DNA from: Mycolicibacter icosiumassiliensis
GTDB taxonomy: Bacteria; Actinomycetota; Actinomycetes; Mycobacteriales; Mycobacteriaceae
Direction of reading: 5' to 3'
Assembly (NCBI RefSeq): GCF_900078685.2
Contig: NZ_LT546166.1
Coordinates: 1,601,467-1,665,466, forward strand
Length of the DNA stretch: 64,000 bases
Positions within the stretch are counted from its first letter, which is position 1. Each line of letters opens with the position of its first letter. This document shows positions 9,772 through 17,998 of the stretch, one piece after another. The notes under the pieces were generated by a model. That model was not told the DNA's origin. It was given only the letters and a program-made list of their open reading frames with translations, and searched no databases. A program made the position numbers and the translations under genes.

Positions 9772-11772
9772 GTGAACAACCCCGTGCCGGGTTCGCGGAC
9801 CGGATCGCGATTCGGCCCCTATCACTTGGGGCGGTTGCTCGGCCACGGCGTTGTGGGTGATGTCTACCGGGCCGAGGACACCCGCAACGACGAGACGGTG
9901 GCGCTGAAGCTGATCTCCGAATCGCTCTCCGCCGATGAGGCGTTCCGCAGCCGGCTCGAGGACGAAGCCGAAGCCGCCGGGCAGTTGACCGAGCCCCATG
10001 TGGTGCCGATCCGCGCCTACGGCGAGATCGATGAGGTGCTCTACCTGGAGGCGGGCCTGATCGACGGCACCGACCTGGCCACCGTCTTGGCCGACGGAGG
10101 TCCGCTGAGCCCGCCGCGGGCGGTGGCCGTGGTGCGGCAGGTCGCCGCGGCCCTGGACGCGGCACACAACGCCTACGTCGTCCACCGCGACGTCAAACCC
10201 GACAACATCCTGCTCACCGGCGACGACCTGGCTTATTTGATGGACTTCGGGGTGGCCGCGGCCATCGCCGAACCGGGCGTGCGGGCCAAGCCGGCTGTCG
10301 GCACCGTCACCTACATGGCGCCCGAGCGTCTGACCGGTGAGCAGGTCACGCACCTCGCCGACATCTACTCGCTGGCCGCTGTGTTGGCCGAGGCGCTCAG
10401 TGGGGTGTGCCCGTTCTCCGCCGACACCGTCGACGAGGCGATCGAAGAACGCCGCACCGCCGAGCCTCCGCAACCGAGCAAGCTGCGACCGGGGCGCGTT
10501 CCGGCGGCCATCGACGCGGTGCTGGCCCGCGGGTTGGCCCGCAAACCCGAGGAGCGCTACAGCAGCGCCGGTGAGCTCGCTGCCGCCGCCTACCAGGCGC
10601 TGACCGAGCCCGAACGCCACCAGGTGTCCCGGATTCTGCGGCGCGGCGAGCCGGCACTGCCCCTGCCCGGCGGCCTGGAACCCGAGCCACGATCCGAGGG
10701 CCGGGGTGGCGGCGCACTGTCGGCCGGCGTGAGCCGTGCCGGATGGGCGCCGACGGACAGCGGATTCGGTGCGGTTTTGGGCACCGGTCTGGGCGGCCCG
10801 CCGCCGGCGCCGTTCCCGATGTCACTCCTGCTGCGCGGTGATCTGCACACCGGCACCCCGGCCATCCCCACCCCGTCCCGGCGATGGCGGCTACCCCGCA
10901 AGCCGGTGCTGGTGGCGGCCGCGGTGGTTGCCGCGGTGGCCGTCGCCGCCGGAATCGGGCACGTGGTGTCGCAGCCCTCGTCGGCGATGCCGGTGGCGTC
11001 ACCTCCGCAGGAGGTGTTGCCGTTCACCGACCTGGACTACCGGCTCTCACCGGGTGGGGTGGCGCTGGACGGCGACGGCAACGTCTACGTCACCAGTGAG
11101 GGCATGCACGGGCGGGTGGTGCGCCTGGCCGCCGACTCGACCGCCTCGACCGTGGTGCCCTTCAGTGACCAGTACCAGCCGCGTGGCGTGGTGGTCGACA
11201 GCTTGGGCAACGTGTACTTCTCCGATGTCAACAATCGGGTGGTCAAGCTCGGCGCGGACGCCGAGACTCACACGGTGCTGCCGTTCGCCGGCCTGGACGA
11301 CCCCGACGGGGTGGCGGTGGACTCCGACGGCGGCAACGTCTATGTCGCCGACCGCGGCAACGATATGGTGCTGCGCTTGGACACCGCCACCAATGCCCAG
11401 ACCACGGTGCCATTCGTCGGTCTCAACAAGCCCGATGGGGTGGCAGTCGACACCGCCGGCAATGTCTACGTCACCGACACCGGCAACAACCGGGTGCTCA
11501 AGCTGGTGGCCGCCTCAGGCGAACAGGTGGTGTTGCCCTTCGCCGGGATCGTCGCGCCGTGGGGTATCGCGGTGGACGAAGCCGGCGACGTCTACGTCAC
11601 CGAGCACAACCGCAACAAGGTCGTGAAACTGGCCGCCGGTGCCGCGATCCCGGTGGTGCTGCCGTTCACCGGACTCAATGCCCCGTTGGATGTCGCCGTC
11701 GACAAACGCGGCAATGTCTATGTCGCCGACCGCGGCAACGATCGCGTCGTCAAGGTGGACGCGAACAGCTGA
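9772..11772 (+). CDS. pknD: PknD-like Ser/Thr kinase with NHL beta-propeller
   Basis: A 666-residue receptor kinase: cytoplasmic kinase domain (residues about 15-280), Pro/Gly-rich linker, one membrane helix (about 378-398), and an external six-bladed NHL propeller built from repeats with the GVAVDxxGNVYV pattern. Catalytic residues are present: Lys46 in VALKL, HRD at 138-140, DFG at 158-160 and APE at 183-185. The activation segment between DFG and the GTVTYMAPE motif has no Ser or Thr, whereas PknD of M. tuberculosis has phosphorylated threonines there. The glycine loop reads GHGVVGDVY rather than GxGGMGxVY. Position after pstS supports the PknD assignment. GTG 9772 is the chosen start. Confidence 0.9.
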   Translation: MNNPVPGSRTGSRFGPYHLGRLLGHGVVGDVYRAEDTRNDETVALKLISESLSADEAFRSRLEDEAEAAGQLTEPHVVPIRAYGEIDEVLYLEAGLIDGTDLATVLADGGPLSPPRAVAVVRQVAAALDAAHNAYVVHRDVKPDNILLTGDDLAYLMDFGVAAAIAEPGVRAKPAVGTVTYMAPERLTGEQVTHLADIYSLAAVLAEALSGVCPFSADTVDEAIEERRTAEPPQPSKLRPGRVPAAIDAVLARGLARKPEERYSSAGELAAAAYQALTEPERHQVSRILRRGEPALPLPGGLEPEPRSEGRGGGALSAGVSRAGWAPTDSGFGAVLGTGLGGPPPAPFPMSLLLRGDLHTGTPAIPTPSRRWRLPRKPVLVAAAVVAAVAVAAGIGHVVSQPSSAMPVASPPQEVLPFTDLDYRLSPGGVALDGDGNVYVTSEGMHGRVVRLAADSTASTVVPFSDQYQPRGVVVDSLGNVYFSDVNNRVVKLGADAETHTVLPFAGLDDPDGVAVDSDGGNVYVADRGNDMVLRLDTATNAQTTVPFVGLNKPDGVAVDTAGNVYVTDTGNNRVLKLVAASGEQVVLPFAGIVAPWGIAVDEAGDVYVTEHNRNKVVKLAAGAAIPVVLPFTGLNAPLDVAVDKRGNVYVADRGNDRVVKVDANS

Positions 11773-11836
11773 GGGCTGCCTGAGCCGGAGGCGCTGTGAC
11801 GGCTGCCTCACCGAAACGCCAGGTAACATTTTTTGG

Positions 11837-12577
11837 GTGGACAGTAGCGTCGCGGGCCCGGCAGCAGGCATCACCGATCCGGTGACCGAGGCCTCGGGCA
11901 CGACCATCGGGCGCCACGACCACGACCACGACCATCACGCCGGGCACGCCCATGGCGGTCCCGTCCTGCGCGATGGGGGCTGGCATCGCGCAGCGACCTG
12001 GGCTCGCCGGCTTGCCTGGATCAGCCTGGTCCTAGTGGGAATCGAAGGCGTCGTGGGCCTGTGGCAGGGCCTGGCCGCCGGTTCGATCGCCCTGACCGGC
12101 TGGGCGCTGGGCGCCATTCCCGAGGCGCTGGCCGGGGCCGTGGTGATCTGGCGGTTCACCGGTGCCCGCACACTGTCCGAGACGGCTGAGCGGCGCGCTC
12201 AGATCGGCGTAGCGATCTCATTCTGGATCAACGCCCCCTATATCGCCGCGGAATCCTTACGTCACCTGTTCGGGGACCAGCGCAGCGAAGGCAGCGCCAT
12301 CGGCATCGCGGTCACCGCCGCGGCCGTGCTGGTGATGCCGGTTCTGGGCCGCGCCCAGCGACGGCTCGGCACCCGCCTCGGCTCGGCGGCGACCGTCGGT
12401 GAGGGCGTGCAGAACTATCTGTGTGCGATCCAGGCCGCCGCGGTACTGGTCGGGCTGACTCTCACCACGCAGTGGTCCGGCGGTTGGTGGCTGGACCCGC
12501 TGATCGGTCTGGGGGTGGCCGCCGTTTCGGTGTGGCAGGGCTTCCGCTCCTGGCGCGGCGAGGGCTGTGGCTGCTAA
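11837..12577 (+). CDS. CDF-like integral membrane protein (Rv3271c-type)
   Basis: A 246-residue membrane protein with a cytoplasmic His/Asp-rich segment (GRHDHDHDHHAGHAHGG, residues about 25-41) followed by about five to six hydrophobic helices. The His cluster and the helix pattern resemble zinc/cadmium transporters of the cation diffusion family, but the protein is short and lacks a clear C-terminal CDF domain. It is convergent with ctpC, as Rv3271c is in M. tuberculosis by recall, and a link to metal handling fits that position. GTG 11837 is chosen because upstream sequence in frame overlaps pknD. Its last 17 codons lie inside the target duplication of the insertion element, so the gene itself stays intact. 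Confidence 0.75.
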   Translation: MDSSVAGPAAGITDPVTEASGTTIGRHDHDHDHHAGHAHGGPVLRDGGWHRAATWARRLAWISLVLVGIEGVVGLWQGLAAGSIALTGWALGAIPEALAGAVVIWRFTGARTLSETAERRAQIGVAISFWINAPYIAAESLRHLFGDQRSEGSAIGIAVTAAAVLVMPVLGRAQRRLGTRLGSAATVGEGVQNYLCAIQAAAVLVGLTLTTQWSGGWWLDPLIGLGVAAVSVWQGFRSWRGEGCGC

Positions 12578-12615
12578 GCGCCGCTGCGATGTTGCGCCTA
12601 TCGGCGCTAAGTCCC
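12525..12615. repeat. Left copy of 91-bp direct repeat (target duplication)
   Basis: These 91 bases are repeated exactly at 14381-14471, on the other side of the insertion element. The copy contains the last 17 codons and stop of the transporter-like gene and a hairpin after it. Because it flanks a transposase unit with matching terminal inverted repeats, it is best read as a target-site duplication of unusual length. One further base (g at 12524 and 14380) also matches, so the exact edge is uncertain by one base. Confidence 0.93.
12577..12608 (+). terminator. Hairpin at the stop codon of the transporter-like gene
   Basis: AGCGCCG at 12577-12583 pairs perfectly with CGGCGCT at 12602-12608 across an 18-base loop. 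The left arm begins at the last base of the stop codon. There is no T-run, which is common for mycobacterial terminators. The same hairpin occurs in the duplicated copy at 14433-14464. Confidence 0.4.
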
Positions 12616-14380
12616 CCTGAGTTTGGACATTTGGCTTAGTACCCGGGTTTGAAGCCGAGGTCGGTGAGGATTCTGCGTTCGGCGTCGGGGATGGCCGGCG
12701 GGAAAGTCTGGGTGGCTCCGTTGATGTTGATGGTGGCGCTGCGCAGTGGTCGCAGCGTCTTGACGGCCTTGGCGATGGATATGCCGGTGCGCGACTGGAT
12801 GACGTGAGAGACGGCCAGGGCGGCGAACACGATAGTCAGGTGCGCTTCGATCGCGTCGCGCATCCGGTTGAACATGGGCCGCGCTTCGAGGTCGCTCTTG
12901 GACATCCGAAACGACTTCTCGACGTGCCACAGGTCGTGGTATTTCGCGATGATTTCGCTGGCTGGCATCACGGTGAGCGGCACATTGGTCACATACCCCT
13001 TCAAGCCCACCAGTGATTGGGCACGCGCCAAACTGGCCTCATCGATCGCCCGGTCATTGCCGCGGACCTTTACGAACCGGGCGGTCTTGGCCGGTTTGGA
13101 GCCGTCGACGATGGCTCGCGCCCGGGCTTCCTGGGCGGCCAGGGTTTTCTGGTCACGCCGTGCCCGTTTGGCCGAGTACGCCCAAACCGCCCGCCAGGCG
13201 CCCGGGTGGGCTTGGGGGTCCCAGACCGGCTCAGCACGTTTGTTGCAGTCGTTGACGGTGCTGTTTGCGTGCCGGGGTGTCACGGTGTCGATGATCTGCC
13301 CATCGATGAAAACATCGCCGTTCCAATGGAAATGGGACTCCAGATCCCCGGGTGCCTTGGTCATTCGGGATCCGACGATGAACGACAACTCCAACTCGTC
13401 GAGGGCTTTGAGGTTGGCCGCTGAGAGCATCCCGGCATCAGCGGCCACCACCATCGGCGTCCCGTGAAGTTGGTGGCGTTCGAGGAAACCGCGAATGATC
13501 GGCACGATGGTGGTCGTCTCGGCGGTGTTGCCCTCGAAACAGCCGATCTCCAAAGGCATCCCGGTGCGATCCACCAGCAGTCCGACGACGATCTGAGGTT
13601 CGACCTTGCGGTCCTTGCTGTAGCCAACCCGGCGCAGCGTGTCTTCTTTCTCGGCTTCCCAATGCAAGGTTGTGACGTCGTAGAGCAGCAGTGAGCGGCC
13701 TCCGCAATCACGGGAATGCGCAAAGCACTTCGCGGCGAGCACATCTCGGGCCGGGCCGGCGTGCAGGCTGCGGACGTGGCGGTCAATCGTCTTGTACGAC
13801 ACCAGTGTTGTTCCGAGGTCGGCCAGCACTCGCAGCGCGTCGATCTTGCTGGTCGGCTCTACGATCCGGGCGATCACCAGATCCCGCAACACGTCATCGC
13901 CGACCTCGCCGAAACCGAGCCAGTCATACACATGGGCCAGCACGTCATAGAGCAGTCGCGAACTGGTGCCCAGCGTGCGCCCTGGCGGCACGACCGGTGC
14001 TGGGTTGCCGGACTGGACCGGTGCAGCGAGCAAGGCGCGCTCCCGGAAGTCGGCCACCTGGGCCATCGACGAAGCGCGAGCACCGACCTCAAAGTCGAGT
14101 GCGGCCTGACCGTCGAGGACCACCTGTTGGGCCGCATCGAGCAGAATGCCCAGCTCAGCATCGGTATGCGCCGAGCCCAGATGCGCCAGGATCACCACCC
14201 TGCCCTGGTCCTTGCGCGCCACCTGCACCGCCACCGCACCCGAGGCAGTGCGCACCTTCCGGACGTACGCCACCGCACGAACCTACCCGGTTAGTACCCC
14301 AAAATACCCGCCCGCCAGACACAAACAGCAGGTCAGAGACCTACACCACATCAGAATCGCTGAGGGTGTCCAAACTCAGG
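12616..14380 (-). mobile_element. IS1549/IS1634-type insertion sequence, 1765 bp
   Basis: The element is bounded by a perfect 14-bp inverted repeat, CCTGAGTTTGGACA at 12616-12629 and its complement at 14367-14380, just inside the 91-bp direct repeats. It holds one transposase gene on the minus strand that fills nearly all of its length. By recall, IS1549 of M. smegmatis and IS1634 of Mycoplasma are of similar length and are known for long, variable target duplications, which fits what is seen here. The intact reading frame and the identical flanking repeats suggest a recent insertion. Confidence 0.93.
12636..14273 (-). CDS. IS1634-family DDE transposase
   Basis: A complete 545-residue DDE transposase. 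Candidate catalytic residues are the Asp in SLLLYDVTTLHWE, the Asp in VVAADAGMLSAANL, and the Glu in DLWHVEKSFRMSKSDLEARP, the last being the YREK-like region of IS4-related enzymes. The C-terminal part is helical with ALAVSHVIQSRTGISI. The length fits the IS1634 group (about 530-560 residues). It has no frameshift or internal stop, so it could be active. It is oriented opposite to the transporter-like gene and parallel with ctpC. Confidence 0.92.
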   Translation of the reverse strand: MAYVRKVRTASGAVAVQVARKDQGRVVILAHLGSAHTDAELGILLDAAQQVVLDGQAALDFEVGARASSMAQVADFRERALLAAPVQSGNPAPVVPPGRTLGTSSRLLYDVLAHVYDWLGFGEVGDDVLRDLVIARIVEPTSKIDALRVLADLGTTLVSYKTIDRHVRSLHAGPARDVLAAKCFAHSRDCGGRSLLLYDVTTLHWEAEKEDTLRRVGYSKDRKVEPQIVVGLLVDRTGMPLEIGCFEGNTAETTTIVPIIRGFLERHQLHGTPMVVAADAGMLSAANLKALDELELSFIVGSRMTKAPGDLESHFHWNGDVFIDGQIIDTVTPRHANSTVNDCNKRAEPVWDPQAHPGAWRAVWAYSAKRARRDQKTLAAQEARARAIVDGSKPAKTARFVKVRGNDRAIDEASLARAQSLVGLKGYVTNVPLTVMPASEIIAKYHDLWHVEKSFRMSKSDLEARPMFNRMRDAIEAHLTIVFAALAVSHVIQSRTGISIAKAVKTLRPLRSATININGATQTFPPAIPDAERRILTDLGFKPGY

Positions 14381-14471
14381 TTTCGGTGTGGCAGGGCTTC
14401 CGCTCCTGGCGCGGCGAGGGCTGTGGCTGCTAAGCGCCGCTGCGATGTTGCGCCTATCGGCGCTAAGTCCC
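14381..14471. repeat. Right copy of 91-bp direct repeat
   Basis: An exact copy of 12525-12615. It carries a detached duplicate of the last 17 codons (ending WRGEGCGC and TAA) of the upstream membrane-protein gene, which is not a functional gene. The ancestral empty site would join 12615 directly to 14472. Confidence 0.93.
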
Positions 14472-14527
14472 GACTGCCCTGGAGCTGGTGGTGGTGCTCG
14501 ACAGGAACAGTCGGGACGGGAGACAGA

Positions 14528-16744
14528 TTACGGCACGGACGGCACGGACGCCATCGGCGTCGCCGCCTCGGCGCCCAGCCGGTAGCGAATCAACCGCGAG
14601 CTGTTGGCGACGACGGCCACCGACGACGCGTTGTGCAGGATTGCCGCGAGCACCGGTGACAGCGCACCGCCGGCGCCGATCAACAGTCCTGCGGCGTTGA
14701 CCGCGATCGACATGCCGTAGTTCTGCCGGATCACCTCGACCGCACGTCCGCCCAAGTCCCGGACGTCGAGCAGCCGACGCAGGTCGTCGTTGGCCAGGGC
14801 AACATCGGCGGTCTCCACCGCAACGTCGGTACCGGCCAGACCCATGGCGATCCCGATGTCCGCGGCGGCCAATGCCGGGGCGTCGTTGACGCCGTCACCG
14901 ACCATGCCCACCACGTAGCCCTCGTCCTGAAGCGCGCGGACCACCTGCAGCTTGTCCTCCGGCAGCACCTCGGCTCGCCATTCGTCGATGCCGAGTTCGG
15001 TCGCCACCGCTGCCGCCGTCTCCGGGTGATCGCCGGTGAGCATAACTATGCGGCGAATGCCTTTGGCGCGCAACGCCTCAAGTACTTCACGTGACTCTGG
15101 GCGTACCTCGTCGCGCAGACTGATCAAGCCGACCAGGGTGCCGTCGACCGCCAGCAGCAGCGGGGTCTCGGCCTGCGCGCGTAGCTTGCTGACCCAGTCC
15201 GCCGCCTTCTTGGAGATGCGGACCTTCTCCGAGCGCAGCAGGTTCGGGCTGCCCAGCAGCAGGGTGCGGCCATCGGCCCAGGTGCGAATGCCCAGCCCCA
15301 CCAGGACTTCACACTCCTCGTGCGGCGGGATGCTGATGTGGCGTTCCTCGGTGGACCGGATCACCGCTTCGGCCAGCGGGTGACGGGAATGCAACTCCGA
15401 GCTGGCAGCGTAGGCGAGCACCTGTTCGGGCTGCCAATCCTTATGGATGGCAACGATATTGGTCACCACCGGCCGGCCCAACGTCAGCGTGCCGGTCTTG
15501 TCGAACACGATCGCATCCACCCGGCCGGCCTGCTCCAGATGCGAGCCGCCCTTGATCAGGATGCCGCGCCGGGCGCCATTGCCGATCGCCGCGCTGATCG
15601 CGGTCGGCGTGGCCAGCCCCACCGCACAGGGGCAGGCGATCAACAGCATTGTCATCGCGCGACGGACATCGCCGGTGAGCACCAAGGTGATCGCCGACAG
15701 GATGAACGAGGCCGGCACGAAGCGGCGGGAGAAGTTCTCGCCGACGGTCTGGATCGGTGCGCGGTCGTGCTGCGCCTCCTCGACGCGACTGATGATGCGG
15801 CCGATCACGGTCTGGTTTCCCACCGCGGTGGCCCGGACCACCACTCGGCCGCGCACCACCACCGAACCGGCATGCACTCGCGCCCCGGCGATCACGCTGA
15901 CCGGCAGGGTCTCGCCGGTAATGGCCGATTGGTCGACGATGGCGTCCCCGTCGACGATCTCGCCGTCGACCGGGATCGCCACGTGGTCGTGGACGATCAC
16001 CTCGTCGCCGATCTGCACCGTGTCGATCGGCACCTGAATCTCGGTACCGTCGGCCAAACGGACCCAGGCGGTGTCCTGGTTGCCGCGCAGCAGATCCGAG
16101 ATGGCACGGCGAGTCCGCCGCAGCGTCAGATCCTGCAGGTACTCACCGATGTTGAGCAACCACAGCACCGTCAGCGCGACCACATTCTCGCGAAGTATCA
16201 GGCTGGCCACGGTCGCGGCGGTCACCAGTGCGTCGGTGCCGGCCTTGCCGGACCGGATCGAGCGCAGCGCGCCCCGCAGGAAGGGATAGCCCATGAAGAC
16301 CGTGGCGCCGGTCGCGACGAGCTGGCCGCTGGGCCCCAACAGCGGCGGCCGGGCGAAGACGTAGCGGCGCATCCCCAGCAGTGCCAGCGCCGCGCCGCCG
16401 ATCACCATGCGCAGCACGTCGGTGTTGCTGACGTCGGCCGAACGCGGCGTGCGGGCCGGAATCAGCTCGGCGGCAACGGTGGCCGCGGACGCGATGGCCG
16501 CGAGGATCTCCCCGGTGTCACTCCGCTTGGGGGAGTACCAGACCACGACCGAGCCGGTACGCGGATAGGCGTGCACGGTACGTACCCCGTTGACGCGGCC
16601 GGCGGCCTCTTCAGCCGCCACCGCACGTCGTGAGTCGCCCCGGACCCACGGCACCTGCACCCGCATCCGGCCGGCCGCGTCGGACACGACGGTCAGCTCA
16701 TCGTGGTCGGCGGGCACGATTGCAATGACGCCGCTGCTCTTCAT
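14528..16744 (-). CDS. ctpC: P1B-type metal-exporting ATPase CtpC
   Basis: A 738-residue P-type ATPase that exports zinc or manganese ions across the plasma membrane. The sequence shows the ion-site motif ACPCAVGLATP, the phosphorylated Asp in FDKTGTL, the HSRHPLAEAV nucleotide-domain motif, TGDHPETA, and GDGVNDAPAL near the C-terminus. The N-terminal domain is HMA-like but lacks a CxxC motif. ATG 16744 has a GGGGAG ribosome site; an ATG five codons upstream is possible. It lies 31 bases after pacL1 in the same direction, the known ctpC operon arrangement. In M. tuberculosis CtpC protects against zinc poisoning in macrophages. Confidence 0.95.
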   Translation of the reverse strand: MKSSGVIAIVPADHDELTVVSDAAGRMRVQVPWVRGDSRRAVAAEEAAGRVNGVRTVHAYPRTGSVVVWYSPKRSDTGEILAAIASAATVAAELIPARTPRSADVSNTDVLRMVIGGAALALLGMRRYVFARPPLLGPSGQLVATGATVFMGYPFLRGALRSIRSGKAGTDALVTAATVASLILRENVVALTVLWLLNIGEYLQDLTLRRTRRAISDLLRGNQDTAWVRLADGTEIQVPIDTVQIGDEVIVHDHVAIPVDGEIVDGDAIVDQSAITGETLPVSVIAGARVHAGSVVVRGRVVVRATAVGNQTVIGRIISRVEEAQHDRAPIQTVGENFSRRFVPASFILSAITLVLTGDVRRAMTMLLIACPCAVGLATPTAISAAIGNGARRGILIKGGSHLEQAGRVDAIVFDKTGTLTLGRPVVTNIVAIHKDWQPEQVLAYAASSELHSRHPLAEAVIRSTEERHISIPPHEECEVLVGLGIRTWADGRTLLLGSPNLLRSEKVRISKKAADWVSKLRAQAETPLLLAVDGTLVGLISLRDEVRPESREVLEALRAKGIRRIVMLTGDHPETAAAVATELGIDEWRAEVLPEDKLQVVRALQDEGYVVGMVGDGVNDAPALAAADIGIAMGLAGTDVAVETADVALANDDLRRLLDVRDLGGRAVEVIRQNYGMSIAVNAAGLLIGAGGALSPVLAAILHNASSVAVVANSSRLIRYRLGAEAATPMASVPSVP

Positions 16745-16775
16745 CGCTGCGCTCCCCATCGTCGGCGCCGGGCGA

Positions 16776-17057
16776 TCAGTGGTCGTGGTCGTGCTCGACG
16801 GCCGCTGCCGGCGGGGTGGCCTCCTCGCCGATGCGTTCGCGAGCCTCGGCAACCACGTCGGCCACCTTCAGTCGCGCCGACTCGGCGACCTCTTCGGCTC
16901 GCCGGGTTCCGCGCAGACTCCACTCGGTGGCCGCTACCGCCGCCTCATGTAGCGGAGCCTTCGCCAGTGCCCGGCGTGCCACCTCGTAGGCACTTACTCC
17001 GACCAGTCCGGTGAACACCGTCGATGCCGCTTTCACCAGCAATCCCTGCACTGCCAT
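16776..17057 (-). CDS. pacL1: DUF1490 metal-binding partner of CtpC (PacL1)
   Basis: A 93-residue small membrane protein: an N-terminal hydrophobic helix (GLLVKAASTVFTGLVGVSAY), a helical middle region, and a metal-binding C-terminus ending in EHDHDH. The size and tail match Rv3269, which by recall is PacL1, a zinc-binding chaperone that assembles with and stabilises CtpC in membrane patches. An AAGGAGAT ribosome site sits before ATG 17057. It is the first gene of the ctpC operon; a candidate metal-regulator operator lies about 50 bases upstream. Confidence 0.93.
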   Translation of the reverse strand: MAVQGLLVKAASTVFTGLVGVSAYEVARRALAKAPLHEAAVAATEWSLRGTRRAEEVAESARLKVADVVAEARERIGEEATPPAAAVEHDHDH

Positions 17058-17105
17058 GAGCCATCTCCTTTTTCGTACGGCGGGTTCTTGTGAGTGAGGG
17101 TATCA

Positions 17106-17123
17106 GCATATAAGCATTTATGC
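17106..17123. promoter_or_regulatory. AT-rich imperfect palindrome, candidate ArsR/SmtB-type operator
   Basis: The 18-base stretch GCATATAAGCATTTATGC matches its own reverse complement at 14 of 18 positions and stands out as AT-rich in very GC-rich DNA. It lies 49 bases upstream of the pacL1 start. ArsR/SmtB metal sensors typically bind such ATA-rich inverted repeats, and the operon exports metal, so it is a reasonable operator. The protein that binds is not identified here. Confidence 0.4.
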
Positions 17124-17254
17124 ATGTGTCGTGGGTCTCGGCTTGGCGCGTGCTTCGCCCCGATGGGGGACGGAAGTGGGTGCCCAGTGGGACCCTGGCG
17201 ACGACATGGGCGTGTCGTGTCGTGAAATTCCCACTCGCGGCCGTGGCGGGCCGT

Positions 17255-17970
17255 TCAGGCGAGGTTCCGGGTGACCTTCTCGCTGGCCCGGCGGCGCTCT
17301 TGCAGGTCGGGATCGGGGTTGGCGACCTGCACCAGTGACGCACCCACGGCGAACACCGCCAACATGTTCTCGATCAGCGCGGTCGGGTTGTTCCAGTCCT
17401 TGGTCGACCACACCCGATCCGACGACGTCAAACCCAGTGTTGCCGCGCACTTGTCGCACGACGCCAGCACGTCGTCGGCCGACGATCCGGCCAGCGCTGG
17501 GCCGGGGGCGCGTTCGGCGACGATCTGGTCGCCGTGCACCCGCACCGCGGTCGCATAGTCGGTGACGCCCACCGGCAGGTCGGGGGCCGGCCGACCGAAC
17601 GGGTCCAGGGACAGCACCACCACCTCGCCGGCGGTGGCGGCCACTGCCGCATCGGCCTCGCCGAGCCGGTCGGCGGCGTGTCCAGCAGCACTTCGGCCCC
17701 GATCCACCAGGCGCCGAACAGCACCGCCGCCGTCTGCCAGTGCGCGGGCAACAACACCGCGATGCGACTGCCCGCGCCGGCACCGAGCTCGTCGCGCAGC
17801 AGGTTGCCGGTCTTGGCGGCCCAGTTCGTCAGCGTCGCCGCGGACAGTTCGATGCGCTCGGCGGTGGCGTCGTCGTAGTAGGTGATCCGTGGTCCCACCG
17901 AGTCGGCGCGCATGATCGGATCAAGGATCGCCGAGCTGAGGTTGATCACCGCAGCGACGTTAGCCGACAT
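17255..17970 (-). pseudogene. TIGR03089-family (Rv3268-like) gene with a one-base frameshift
   Basis: The first 97 or so codons from ATG 17970 read as the N-terminus of an AMP-ligase-like fragment (AAVLFGAWWIGAEVLLD), then the coherent protein continues in another frame (DRLGEADAAV, LSLDPFGRPAPDLPVGVTDY) to the stop at 17255. The switch occurs near 17677-17679, where GGCGGCGTGTCC would need one more G. Restoring one base gives an uninterrupted product of about 238 residues, close to the roughly 229 residues of Rv3268. It may be a true recent mutation or a sequencing error. The function of the family is unknown. Confidence 0.8.
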
Positions 17971-17998
17971 GTCGACTCAGGCCACCCCCGCGTGCGTT

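Noticed and set aside
14146..14433. Open frame ending in VSVWQGFRSWRGEGCGC after the insertion element
   Set aside because: It uses the second copy of the target duplication; its upstream part is antisense to the transposase, so it is not a gene.
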